DNA from: Ulvibacterium sp965228935
GTDB taxonomy: Bacteria > Bacteroidota > Bacteroidia > Flavobacteriales > Flavobacteriaceae
DNA length: 64,000 nt
Direction of reading: 5' to 3'
Assembly: GCF_965228935.1 (NCBI RefSeq)
Contig: NZ_OZ245846.1
Coordinates: forward strand, 5,270,001-5,334,000
The notes beneath the pieces are model-generated. The model was not told the origin of the DNA. It ran no database searches and saw only the letters and a program-made list of their open reading frames with translations. This document shows, in pieces, positions 16,917-26,071 of this stretch. The first letter of the stretch is position 1; the number at the start of each line of letters is the position of its first letter. A program made the translations under genes and the position numbers.

Positions 16917-17744
16917 TTATTCTCCAATACGCCCGATTTCTATACCCTCGGAATATGCTACGGCTATGTTACTTCTATTAAACGCCCTTTTTATGGCTTT
17001 ATTGGCAGCGAAAGTCACTTCCCAGAAGTCATCCGGAAGCACATATGGTCGTACTATTAGCTGAATGTTATGGGAATCAAAATTGAGAATTCCTATTTCC
17101 GGATTCGGAGTCTCCAATATTTTAGGGACCTCCTGCAATGCCACCTCTATTATTTCCTTCACTTTGGGAAAACTTTCCTCGTAGGGCATGGACACTTCCA
17201 ATTCTAAACGGATCATTCCCTTTTCGGAATAATTGGTAACTACGGAATCTGTAATCTTGGAATTGGGAATGATCAAAATCTTGTTTCCCGGTGTCAAAAC
17301 ATCGGTACTAAAAATACCTATTTCCTTGACGCGTCCAAATTTGTCCTCTACTTGTATCCAGTCCCCTATCTTGTAGGGTTTCAAGGTCAGTATTAAAATA
17401 CCGGAGGCAAAATTCCCCAAACTACCCTGCAATGCCATCCCTACGGCAAATCCCGCTGCCGCCAAAATAGCGACCAGTCCTGTAAGGTCTGCCCCAAGAA
17501 TCGAGGCGATGACAAACAAAACCGCACCTTTTAGGATAATACTGGCGGTGGAAGATAAAAAGGGCCTTAATGTCTCGGAAAAGCCTGTCCTTTTTAAGGC
17601 AGCGGAAATCCACTGCACCAGTTTCCGCACTATCTTAAATCCTATCCAAAGAATGAAGCCCGCCGCAATAATCCGCGGAAGATAAAAAACGGCCTGATCA
17701 ACGGCCATTTGAAAATACTCGTTTAGTTTATCCAATTCCATCAA
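16917..17744 (-). CDS. mscS: Small-conductance mechanosensitive channel MscS
   Basis: Homoheptameric osmotic safety valve of the inner membrane, 275 aa. Three N-terminal helices are present; the pore-lining TM3 is visible as GLVAILAAAGFAVGMALQG followed by SLGNFASGILIL, the family hallmark. The beta domain with KIGDWIQVEDKFGRVKEIGIF follows. The length matches the minimal E. coli-type channel. It is followed on the same strand by the esterase gene and preceded by an lrp-type regulator gene 77 bp away. Confidence 0.94.
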   Translation of the reverse strand: MMELDKLNEYFQMAVDQAVFYLPRIIAAGFILWIGFKIVRKLVQWISAALKRTGFSETLRPFLSSTASIILKGAVLFVIASILGADLTGLVAILAAAGFAVGMALQGSLGNFASGILILTLKPYKIGDWIQVEDKFGRVKEIGIFSTDVLTPGNKILIIPNSKITDSVVTNYSEKGMIRLELEVSMPYEESFPKVKEIIEVALQEVPKILETPNPEIGILNFDSHNIQLIVRPYVLPDDFWEVTFAANKAIKRAFNRSNIAVAYSEGIEIGRIGE

Positions 17745-17821
17745 ATAAATTAAGTGATTAAATAAGTTATGGACAAATATCTAAAATTGTTTTTCAAACG
17801 AAGTACCCCCGAAATTGCGAT

Positions 17822-18274
17822 TTAGAAGGACACCTTTTCCAAGGGAGCGTAAGAAACTACCTGTGACAGGACAATATGGGTACGAGTCTCCCCATATTGA
17901 ATCAATTTATCGATGAAATTTTCCAAATGGAATTGATCCTTTAAAACGACTTCCATTACAATGTTTTCGTTCCCGGTAATCCGGTAACAGTTAACGACTT
18001 CATTTAGCGAGCCTACCATGGCCAGGAATGGCTTTAGTTTTCCCATAAACGCGCGTAACGTAATAATGGCCTTAAGTTGATACCCCGATCGGGAGTGGGA
18101 GACCACTGCTTTATAACCTTCCAGGATTCCTGCATCCTCCATCTTTTTTACCCGTTCCGCCACGGCGGGCGGGGAGAGACCCACTTTTCTACCAATATCC
18201 GCAAAGGATTCACGGGCATTCTGTTGAAGGCGCTCCAGTATCTTCCAATTCAAATCGTCAATCTTAATATTCAA
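17822..18274 (-). CDS. Lrp/AsnC-family transcriptional regulator
   Basis: 150-aa regulator with an N-terminal winged HTH (about residues 5-55, LDDLNWKILERLQQNARESF then GLSPPAVAERVKKMEDAGIL) and a C-terminal RAM ligand-binding domain. In the RAM domain, VVNCYRITGNENIVMEVVLKD carries the typical GxxDxxL-like turn as GNENIVM. Such proteins form octamers that sense amino acids. No adjacent transport or catabolic gene identifies the ligand. The gene is divergent from the 18395 gene. Confidence 0.92.
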   Translation of the reverse strand: MNIKIDDLNWKILERLQQNARESFADIGRKVGLSPPAVAERVKKMEDAGILEGYKAVVSHSRSGYQLKAIITLRAFMGKLKPFLAMVGSLNEVVNCYRITGNENIVMEVVLKDQFHLENFIDKLIQYGETRTHIVLSQVVSYAPLEKVSF

Positions 18275-18394
18275 GGTTTCTTGGTAAAAAAAATTAGTAT
18301 TTAAAGCAAAAATACAAAATCGCCTTAAATTCCAAGGTAAACTTATGTTTTACGTTTGTAACTTTATGGTAACAAATTGCTAGTACAAGAAATA

Positions 18395-18808
18395 ATGTCC
18401 TATCAGAGCCTTAGAAGTTTACCTGTCTACAGAAAGGCCTTGGAACTTTGCCATATGAGCAGGGAGATAGCCTCCTATGTATCCTTTAACAAGGATTTGT
18501 TGAAGTTGTATAAGTCCAACAGTCTTAGGGACATTATTGCCGATTCCTTATTGACCGATACCATTCTTATCCCACAAAAAATTGCCCAGGCCGAATCCTC
18601 AAACTCACTTTCCGAAAGGATGAAAAGTGCCACATACATCAATATTATGATACGAAACATTAATTCGTATTGTACTGGACTGGAAAAAGATGGGGTAAGG
18701 GAAAAGGAATACCTAAATCTTCTAAGGGAGGAAATACGTAGTTTTCGTCGGTCTTTCAAGGAATGGAGAAAATCCCTTTCCAACGATGAGGGCAGCAATT
18801 GGGGCTAG
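18395..18808 (+). CDS. Four-helix-bundle-like protein, unknown function
   Basis: 137 aa, mostly alpha-helical and charged, cytoplasmic. The pattern LPVYRKALELCHMSREIASYV at the start, and NIMIRNINSYCTGLE in the second half, resembles the 23S rRNA intervening-sequence/four-helix-bundle family (S23-like), but the match is loose. The ATG at 18395 is preferred to a TTG at 18377. No partner is evident nearby. Confidence 0.6.
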   Translation: MSYQSLRSLPVYRKALELCHMSREIASYVSFNKDLLKLYKSNSLRDIIADSLLTDTILIPQKIAQAESSNSLSERMKSATYINIMIRNINSYCTGLEKDGVREKEYLNLLREEIRSFRRSFKEWRKSLSNDEGSNWG

Positions 18809-18853
18809 AACCTTAGCCTAGAATGCACTTCTTCGGAAAAACTCTCCCATTTG

Positions 18854-18886
18854 TTTGGCCGCCTATTTTTTATTGTCCTAATTTTG
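18854..18886 (+). promoter_or_regulatory. purU promoter
   Basis: TTTG at 18854-18857 and a perfect -7 element TAATTTTG at 18879-18886 with a 21-bp spacer. Transcription would start near 18893, 12 nt before the chosen TTG start of purU. This rules out the more upstream TTG at 18851. Confidence 0.65.
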
Positions 18887-18904
18887 GGCAATAAAATACC
18901 AAAC

Positions 18905-19756
18905 TTGAAAACAACCATTCTTATACACTGTCCGGATCAATCCGGAATTATTAGTGCAGTAACGGCCTTTATCCATCGCCAAGGCGGAAATATCATATAT
19001 TTGGATCAGCATGTGGATAAGGAAGCCGATGTATTCTTCATGCGATTGGAAAGTGACTTTGAGCGGAATCTGCCGGATATCGCCAATTTCAACAAAGAGT
19101 TTGATGCTACTTTGGCACTGCCCTATCAAATGCAATGGTCCCACCATTTAGATGATGTAAAACCGAAAATGGCCGTGTTCGTATCCAAATACAATCACTG
19201 CCTTTATGACCTTTTGAGTAGATATAAGTCCGGTGAACTCCTTGTGGAAATTCCTTTTATTGTAAGCAACCACAATGATCTCACTTATATAGCCGAACAG
19301 TTTGAAATACCGTTTTACCACATTCCGGTTACCAAGGAAACCAAAAATATAGCGGAAAACGAACAATTGGACTATTTGAAAAAGTACAAGGTAGATTTCA
19401 TTGTCCTGGCCCGATATATGCAAATCGTGACCAATAAAATCATAAACGAATACCCCAACAGGATCATTAATATACACCATTCATTTCTTCCTGCTTTTGC
19501 GGGGGCCAAGCCTTATCATGCCGCTTTTGGAAGAGGGGTAAAGATCATTGGCGCCACAAGCCATTACGTTACCGAGGAACTGGATGCCGGGCCTATTATA
19601 GAGCAGGACGTTACCGCTGTCTCCCATTCACATACCATTACGGATTTCATTGCCAAGGGACGGGATTTGGAAAAAATTGTTCTATCTCGGGCGGTACAAC
19701 TTCATGTGAAAAGAAAGACCATGGTGTACAACAATAAAACGGTGATTTTTTCGTAA
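18905..19756 (+). CDS. purU: Formyltetrahydrofolate deformylase PurU (TTG start)
   Basis: Hydrolyses 10-formyl-THF to formate and THF, balancing the one-carbon pool; cytoplasmic, 283 aa as in the family. The N-terminal ACT domain begins with KTTILIHCPDQSGII. The formyltransferase-fold domain has the catalytic Asn-His pair in INIHHSFLPAF and the Asp in EELDAGPIIEQD. No ATG fits: the frame has only TTG starts, and the one at 18905 gives the canonical N-terminus and lies directly after a good promoter. It is isolated from other purine genes. Confidence 0.93.
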   Translation: MKTTILIHCPDQSGIISAVTAFIHRQGGNIIYLDQHVDKEADVFFMRLESDFERNLPDIANFNKEFDATLALPYQMQWSHHLDDVKPKMAVFVSKYNHCLYDLLSRYKSGELLVEIPFIVSNHNDLTYIAEQFEIPFYHIPVTKETKNIAENEQLDYLKKYKVDFIVLARYMQIVTNKIINEYPNRIINIHHSFLPAFAGAKPYHAAFGRGVKIIGATSHYVTEELDAGPIIEQDVTAVSHSHTITDFIAKGRDLEKIVLSRAVQLHVKRKTMVYNNKTVIFS

Positions 19757-19809
19757 ACATCAATACTAAAATGGACAAGGGAACTTTTGTGCCTTAAAAA
19801 TCAAAACTT

Positions 19810-20517
19810 ATGAACAGGAAGGTTTTTTTATTTCTTATTGTTTTTCAGTTTTTGTCCTGTGCCGAACTTCAGCAGGTCGTAAATCAACTTCCGCAAGGAG
19901 AGACCGGTATAGGAAGTGCACAAATTGCGGAAGGACTCCGGCAAGCCTTGAATGAGGGAGTGGACAAACAAGTATCAAAACTTACCCTTGAAAATGGCTT
20001 TTTTAAGAGTGAACTGGTAAAAATACTGCTGCCCGCAGAATTGCAAAAAGTGGACAAAACCTTGCGGGATATCGGTCTTGGTAATTTGGCGGACGAAGGG
20101 TTGAGAATATTGAACAGGGCCGCAGAAGATGCAGTAGGTGAGGCTACCCCCATTTTTGTGGATGCCATTAAGGGCATTACATTTTCGGATGCTAGAAATA
20201 TATTGATGGGAGATGAGGATGCGGCGACCCAATTTCTTAAAAATGGAACACAAACAGCGCTCTATGCCAAATTCAACCCCATAATCCAACGTTCCTTCGA
20301 GAAAGTCGGGGCCGACAAAATATGGAGCAATCTGATCAATAGGTATAACAACTTACCTTTTACCAACTCCGTTAATCCAGATTTAACGGATTATGTTACT
20401 ACGCAAGCGCTGAACGGGGTCTATACCATGATCGCAGTGGAGGAAAAAGAGATTCGAAATAAGGTATCTGCAAGAACAACCGATATTTTAAGAAAGGTAT
20501 TTGCGTTGCAGGACTAA
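19810..20517 (+). CDS. DUF4197 lipoprotein
   Basis: 235-aa predicted lipoprotein with signal and lipobox QFLSC (Cys about 17). The DUF4197 family pattern is clear: GLRQALNEGVDKQVSKLT, LPAELQKVDKTLRDIGLG, then ITFSDARNILMGDEDAATQFLK and a C-terminal helical part. Function is unknown; the family occurs in many Gram-negatives as a periplasmic helical protein. It lies 53 bp after purU and has its own terminator at 20684. Confidence 0.87.
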   Translation: MNRKVFLFLIVFQFLSCAELQQVVNQLPQGETGIGSAQIAEGLRQALNEGVDKQVSKLTLENGFFKSELVKILLPAELQKVDKTLRDIGLGNLADEGLRILNRAAEDAVGEATPIFVDAIKGITFSDARNILMGDEDAATQFLKNGTQTALYAKFNPIIQRSFEKVGADKIWSNLINRYNNLPFTNSVNPDLTDYVTTQALNGVYTMIAVEEKEIRNKVSARTTDILRKVFALQD

Positions 20518-20891
20518 CAAGATTTATTTGTGTTTTCCCTGCAATATATCCAATGATAATTCGTTGTTAAGGAATAAAGGGTTTGTACATTGCTTATGTT
20601 CAGAGTTGACCTTTTTGAAAAGACCCTTTAAAGACTTCGTACTGAATTGTTTGAGTTAGTAATTTTTTGAGTTAGTTAGTTTTAAAACCGGTGGGAGCAC
20701 CGGTTTTTTTATGGTTTTCGCAATCGATACCCCATTCTATTCCATTCTTCCAAATTCTTGTCTTTTACAGGTTCCTACAACACTTTGTCTGAAGTAAACT
20801 ATTATCGGGGCTTACTTCTTTTAAGAAAATTTTAAGGTCTTATGGTGCTTTATTTTTCTAAATTAAACTAAGCTAATTCACCGATTCATAA
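20518..20891. other. Intergenic region before the AraC-type gene
   Basis: 374 bp with no gene. It contains the terminator at 20684-20710. Just before it, TGAGTTAGT occurs twice within 30 bp (about 20651-20680). Confidence 0.6.
20684..20710 (+). terminator. Terminator of the DUF4197 gene
   Basis: AAAACCGGTG/CACCGGTTTT arms with a 4-nt loop GGAG, running into further T residues. It lies about 165 bp after the stop codon. Confidence 0.85.
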
Positions 20892-22406
20892 ATGAGGCCT
20901 ATAGGAATAATCTTTACATTCTTACTATTGTTAGGCAATTCTACCAAGGCTTCGGCGCCCCATACAGTTGACTTCCCGTATGGGCAGGGTGGAGAGAACA
21001 TAGCTACATTACTACATAGAAAAGCGGATAGTCTGTTTGTGGAACGTAGCTATGCCAAAGCGGTCAAGGAGTTCAATAAACTATTGGCATATCCAGAAAT
21101 TGAGCAGGCACCCGTTCTTAAGAAAATGGCAGTTAGCCAGGCGGCCTTGGGAAACAATGTTGAGGCAGCCAAATATGTCGAGAAATATCTATTACAGGAT
21201 TTTAAGCCCGCAATCCTTTCGGATACCAATTTTGATAATGTAAGAAATACTGAGGCATTTAAGGCGATAGTACAAAAATATGTCCCAAAATTCAACTTTT
21301 GGTCGTTTCTATACCTTTATGTAGCGCTTATTGGCTTTTATATTGCCGCAATAATACATTTTAACAAAAAAATTGAAGTCACCGCCAAAATACTTATTAG
21401 CAGCTTTATTTTTATCCACTCGTTCTTCATTTTACACATTTTTGTGAACCTCACCAATAATCACTACAAATACCCCCACACGTATGCGACGTCCACCTGT
21501 TTCTCGTTTTTGTATGGACCCTTACTCTATTTTTACTTCAAAAGAATTGCCCAAGAGTATAAGTTTAAAAGTAGAGATCTACTTCATTTGGCCCCTACAC
21601 TTTTGTTTTTGGTCTATGTGTTTCCCATTTATATAATGTCGGGTGAGGAAAAGCTAAAATTACTGTTGGATAGGGTTACCAGTGGGCGGAGCGTTCTCGA
21701 TATAACCATAATCGTATTGAAATTGTCCTCTCTTGCCATCTATGGCTTCTTCATACGAAAAATTTATTTACAGACTAGACAGAACAGGGGCCTAACTAAG
21801 GAAAATAGAATATGGCAAAAAAACATATTCAGAATTCATGTCATGTATGTTTTTTGCTATGCCGCCTATGGGATTTTGCTCAGTAATAATATTACATCCG
21901 GTTTTCTATATCATATGCAGGTAATCAGTATGGCTTCCATGGTAATGTACGTTGGTTATTCAGCCAATGTACAACCCAACGTTTTTAGCGGTTTGTATCA
22001 CTTCAATGATGCGTTGTTCTTCAAATATGAAAAATCCGGTTTAACCGACAGTCTGTCCAAAGAACTAGGGGAAAAATTAATTCATTTGTTCGATACCGAA
22101 AAAATATATAAGGAGAGTGATATTAATCTGGAGATGGTAGCAAAGCGGTTGGACACCACTCGCCACAATGCCTCACAGGTAATCAATGAACACTTTAACA
22201 TGAATTTTCATGAACTTGTGAACAAATACAGGATTCGGGAAGCCAAGGATATATTGAACAGCGATAAGAAAAAAAATCTGAATATTATCGACATAGCCTA
22301 TGAGGTGGGTTACAATAACAAGGTCACCTTTAACAAAGCCTTTAAAAAAGACACAAGCCTTACCCCAAGTGAATATCAAAAAACTTCCGTGAAGACCCCG
22401 GCGTAA
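20892..22406 (+). CDS. Membrane-anchored AraC-family transcriptional regulator
   Basis: 504-aa regulator with a signal-like N-terminus (residues 1-22). A periplasmic helical part (about 23-140) follows that looks like one or two TPR units (ADSLFVERSYAKAVKEFNKLL). About seven hydrophobic helices cover residues 143-365. The C-terminus (about 400-500) is an AraC DNA-binding domain: VAKRLDTTRHNASQVINEHF is the first HTH and IDIAYEVGYNNKVTFNKAFKK the second. The gene directly precedes a SusC/SusD pair, whose upstream DNA contains tandem 19-bp repeats suited to AraC proteins. It therefore probably senses the SusCD substrate across the membrane. Confidence 0.88.
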   Translation: MRPIGIIFTFLLLLGNSTKASAPHTVDFPYGQGGENIATLLHRKADSLFVERSYAKAVKEFNKLLAYPEIEQAPVLKKMAVSQAALGNNVEAAKYVEKYLLQDFKPAILSDTNFDNVRNTEAFKAIVQKYVPKFNFWSFLYLYVALIGFYIAAIIHFNKKIEVTAKILISSFIFIHSFFILHIFVNLTNNHYKYPHTYATSTCFSFLYGPLLYFYFKRIAQEYKFKSRDLLHLAPTLLFLVYVFPIYIMSGEEKLKLLLDRVTSGRSVLDITIIVLKLSSLAIYGFFIRKIYLQTRQNRGLTKENRIWQKNIFRIHVMYVFCYAAYGILLSNNITSGFLYHMQVISMASMVMYVGYSANVQPNVFSGLYHFNDALFFKYEKSGLTDSLSKELGEKLIHLFDTEKIYKESDINLEMVAKRLDTTRHNASQVINEHFNMNFHELVNKYRIREAKDILNSDKKKNLNIIDIAYEVGYNNKVTFNKAFKKDTSLTPSEYQKTSVKTPA

Positions 22407-22412
22407 AAAATT

Positions 22413-22454
22413 CGTAAGCTTTTATCGGAAACGTAAACGTTTATAAGACTTTCC
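22413..22454 (+). repeat. CGTAAAC tandem-repeat module, copy 1
   Basis: Two units 19 bp apart, starting at 22413 and 22432. The second contains the palindrome TAAACGTTTA and is followed by TAAGACTTTCC. Similarity to copy 3 extends to about 22600, including TTTGAATTAG at 22571-22580. No gene starts directly after it. Confidence 0.7.
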
Positions 22455-22805
22455 CTAACTAACGATTTGGCGTTATATTTTGGACGCTCATGAATTCAAG
22501 ATTTTGTAAAAGCAGCTCTGCCGGTAATATTCTTAAAATTTTACTTTTTTCTCATTTTTAGAGTAATATATTTGAATTAGTCATCAAAACCAGTGGGGCT
22601 GCATTTTATTTTTCCTTCCTATTGCTTTTTCGAACTATGCAGATAACTCCAAAAAAAATCCTTCAAGAAAATACAGATACCTCTCCTTAGGAAATAGTTA
22701 GCGTTAAAATCCTAGTAACAGCCTCTAGGTACAACTGACCAAATCTTTCATTTTAATACAGAATATAACATATAGCGGTGAAATTGTTACGAAAGGTAAA
22801 ACAAG

Positions 22806-22847
22806 CGTAAACATTTGTCGGAAAAGTAAACGTTTATAAGATTTTCC
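22806..22847 (+). promoter_or_regulatory. CGTAAAC tandem-repeat module, copy 2 (susC upstream region)
   Basis: Units start at 22806 (CGTAAACATTTGTCGGAAA) and 22825 (AGTAAACGTTTATAAGATT), 19 bp apart. GTTACTTTG, a -7-like sequence, follows about 45 bp later. The susC ATG lies about 215 bp downstream. The direct-repeat form suits binding by the AraC-type protein encoded just upstream. Confidence 0.65.
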
Positions 22848-23061
22848 TTATAACCGCATAAGAGCATGTTACTTTGAGGGCGAATGACTAATAAAATGTT
22901 AAAGTAGCTCTAAATTCACCATTACTTATTCGCAACTGTACTTTCAAAATCTTCATCTCATCTTTTGAGCAAAGGTTTAAATCGAATCCCTGAGCAATTT
23001 AGGTCTTTACTTTTCATATTTCTTAGTCTGTTCATGACTAACCTGAATAAAACTATTACGT

Positions 23062-26061
23062 ATGAAAAAACAATTGAAGCCTGTGCTTATGCTTTTCCTG
23101 ATAGGGATGTCGTACGCATACGCACAAGAAAAAACGGTAACAGGTAATGTAACCGATCAGAATGCCATCCCGCTACCTGGCGTTAATATTTTGGTAAAGG
23201 GCACCACTTCCGGGACCCAATCCGATTTTGATGGTAATTACACCATCCAGGTCGAAGAAGGACAGATCTTAGTATTCTCCTATTTAGGACAAAAAACCAC
23301 CGAGTTGACCGTTGGTACCTCAGATACCATTGATGTCCAAATGGAGGAGGACGCATCCCAATTGGAAGAAGTCATTGTAGTAGGTTACGGTTCACAATCC
23401 AAAAGAAAAATAACGGATAATATTGCTACGATATCCTCGGATCAGATAAACGAAATCCCTACCCCCAGTCTCCAGAGTGCACTTACGGGAAAGGCTGCCG
23501 GTGTACGTATTACCCAATTGAACGGCAAGGTAGAAGGGGGTATTAAAGTACGGGTCAGGGGTGTGGCCACCATATCCTCTTCCCAAGAACCATTATATGT
23601 AATTGATGGTGTACCTCTGACCAATGCAGACGAGTCCATCAACGATTCCCCAATAAATCCGTTGGTATCGTTAAACCCGAATGACATTGAGTCCATTCAA
23701 ATTCTAAAGGATGCCTCATCAGCGGCCATTTACGGTGCTCGAGGTACCAATGGCGTCGTTTTGATTACCACAAAACAGGGTAAGGAAGGCAGGACCAAGG
23801 TATCTATCAACTCATCCTATGGTTGGAGTACCGCTACCAATAAACTCGATTTTCTAAATGCCGCCCAATATAGGGAACTCTTCTTGGAAGCAGGACTCAA
23901 CAACGGTTTTACCGAACAAGAAATACAAGATCAATTTGATTTTTATTCCAACGGACAGGCCAATGTGGACACGGATTGGCAAGACCTTGCCTTAATTGAC
24001 GGATCTATAGAGGATTTTGGGGTATCCATATCAGGTGGTGGTGCCAAGACCCGTTTTTTCCTTTCATCGGGTTACAACAAGACCCATGGTATTGTACGGG
24101 GCAATATTCTGGAACGGTATTCCCTGAGGGGAAATTTTGACCATGATATCTCCGATAAATTCAAAACGGGCCTCAATATGACGATTTCAAAAACCAAGAT
24201 CAACAGGATATCCAATGATAATGCTTTTGCCACTCCCTTACAGGCCGTTGCACAGGTACCTGTTTCCCCTGCTTATTTGGAAGATGGCATAACGCCCAAC
24301 AACGATACCACGGAATACTATAACTTCCTAACGGAACAGTTCAATGGCAGTTTTGAGACCAATATGTGGAGGATCATTGCAAATACATATTTGCAATATC
24401 AGATAGTACCTGAACTTAACTTTAGGTCGGAAGTAGGCTATGACCTAAGTGTACAGCTTGCTGAACGCTTCTCGGGCAGTTTAACGGAATTTGCTTCCGT
24501 TGGTGGATTCGGAACCGCCAATACCGTGGAAACCGAAAGATATGTATTGACCAATTACTTTTCCTACAATAAAGTCTTTGGGGAGCGATTTGATTTCGAG
24601 GCTACGGCGGGTATGAGTTTTGAGGAGAGCAGAAGAAGGCTTCAATTCATCCAGGCCCAAGGTTTTCCTTCGGACGACCTTGAAACCCTCAACAGCGCCT
24701 CGGAAATCGTAGCGGGAGGATCCAGTAGAACAGCTTTCAATTTCTTATCGTATTTCGGTAGGGCAAGTCTCGCCATTGACAATAAATATCTATTTAAGGG
24801 TAGTTTACGATATGATGGTTCCTCCCGATTCGGTGCCGACAACCAATTCGGAATCTTCCCTGCAGCCTCTGTTGGCTGGATTGTTTCCGAAGAGAATTTT
24901 CTAATCGATTCAGAAACGCTTTCCCTCCTAAAACTTAGGGGTAGTTGGGGGGTAACCGGTAATGCTGGAATCGGTGATTTTGCAAGTCTAAGTCTTTTCC
25001 AAGGCTCCCCATATAACCAAAGGGCGGCACTGGCACCCACCCAGTTGGGCAATCCCGATGTAAAATGGGAGAAGACCACACAGGTAGATATAGGTCTTGA
25101 TTTTGGCTTTTTCAGCAATAGGATATCCGGGGAAATCGACTATTATGTAAAGAATACCAATGATCTTTTGCTTAATGAGCCTATTCCCGGCACTACCGGT
25201 TTTGTGAATATTACAAGAAATGTAGGCGAGTTGAGGAATAGAGGTCTTGAATTTGTCTTGAACACCAGGAACATCCAGACCGAAAATCTACGTTGGAGCA
25301 CTTCTTTGAATATCTCAACTTTGGATAATGAGGTGACAAGCTTGCCCGGTGGGGATATCATTGAGGGTAGAAACATTGTACGGGAAGGAGAAGTCTTATC
25401 CTCCTTCTACATGGTGGAGTATGCCGGGGTAAATTCTGAAAATGGGGACGCCCTTTTTGTATTGAACACCCCTAATGCCGACGGAACCTTGAATAAGAAC
25501 ACGACAAACAATTTTAACGAGGCGCAGCGTATCATAGCAGGCAGTCCTTACCCAGATTTGATAGCGGGTCTATCTAGCAACCTAAACTACAAAAATTTGG
25601 ACTTTTCGTTCACCTTTCAAGGAGAATGGGGTGCAAGCATTTATAATGATTCTGGAAGATTTCAATCCGGTAATGCCCGCTTTTTTGACAATCAAACAGC
25701 AGACCAATTAAACCGATGGCAACAGCCCGGGGACATCACCAATGTTCCCCAGGCAAGACTGTTCTCGACCAATGGACAACAACCGTCTACCCGATATTTG
25801 GACGAGACAGACTTTATCCGTTTGCGTAACCTTACTTTGGGCTATACTATTCCAAAAGACGTGACCCAAAAATTTCATATCGATAGATTGCGCGTCTATT
25901 TTTCGGGATTCAATTTATTGACATTTACCGATTACATAGGATACGATCCCGAATCAACAGCGGATTTCAATGATGCCTTGAGCGATATTCAAGTTGGTGA
26001 GGATTTCTATTCCGCTCCCCCGGCCAAAACCTATACCATTGGACTAAACATTGACTTTTAA
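23062..26061 (+). CDS. SusC/RagA-type TonB-dependent outer-membrane transporter
   Basis: 999-aa outer-membrane barrel that imports oligomers with its SusD lid, energised by TonB. Signal peptide (1-21, ending AYAQ). A CarboxypepD-reg-like domain follows at about 25-105 (TGNVTDQNAIPLPGVNILVKG). The plug has the SusC hallmark EVIVVGYGSQSKR and LYVIDGVPL, with NDIESIQILKDASSAAIYG and GVVLITTK closing it. The barrel ends in YTIGLNIDF. SusD starts 10 bp later. No glycosidase, peptidase or sulfatase gene is next to it, so the substrate is unknown. Confidence 0.96.
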   Translation: MKKQLKPVLMLFLIGMSYAYAQEKTVTGNVTDQNAIPLPGVNILVKGTTSGTQSDFDGNYTIQVEEGQILVFSYLGQKTTELTVGTSDTIDVQMEEDASQLEEVIVVGYGSQSKRKITDNIATISSDQINEIPTPSLQSALTGKAAGVRITQLNGKVEGGIKVRVRGVATISSSQEPLYVIDGVPLTNADESINDSPINPLVSLNPNDIESIQILKDASSAAIYGARGTNGVVLITTKQGKEGRTKVSINSSYGWSTATNKLDFLNAAQYRELFLEAGLNNGFTEQEIQDQFDFYSNGQANVDTDWQDLALIDGSIEDFGVSISGGGAKTRFFLSSGYNKTHGIVRGNILERYSLRGNFDHDISDKFKTGLNMTISKTKINRISNDNAFATPLQAVAQVPVSPAYLEDGITPNNDTTEYYNFLTEQFNGSFETNMWRIIANTYLQYQIVPELNFRSEVGYDLSVQLAERFSGSLTEFASVGGFGTANTVETERYVLTNYFSYNKVFGERFDFEATAGMSFEESRRRLQFIQAQGFPSDDLETLNSASEIVAGGSSRTAFNFLSYFGRASLAIDNKYLFKGSLRYDGSSRFGADNQFGIFPAASVGWIVSEENFLIDSETLSLLKLRGSWGVTGNAGIGDFASLSLFQGSPYNQRAALAPTQLGNPDVKWEKTTQVDIGLDFGFFSNRISGEIDYYVKNTNDLLLNEPIPGTTGFVNITRNVGELRNRGLEFVLNTRNIQTENLRWSTSLNISTLDNEVTSLPGGDIIEGRNIVREGEVLSSFYMVEYAGVNSENGDALFVLNTPNADGTLNKNTTNNFNEAQRIIAGSPYPDLIAGLSSNLNYKNLDFSFTFQGEWGASIYNDSGRFQSGNARFFDNQTADQLNRWQQPGDITNVPQARLFSTNGQQPSTRYLDETDFIRLRNLTLGYTIPKDVTQKFHIDRLRVYFSGFNLLTFTDYIGYDPESTADFNDALSDIQVGEDFYSAPPAKTYTIGLNIDF

Positions 26062-26071
26062 ATCAATACAA

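Larger units (their letters stand above)
22407..23061. other. 655-bp region between the AraC gene and susC
   Basis: No convincing gene. It contains two copies of the CGTAAAC tandem-repeat module (22413-22454 and 22806-22847), each followed by a similar leader. The second copy is the probable susC promoter. The first continues in a 170-bp stretch that is similar to the copy after susD. Confidence 0.7.
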
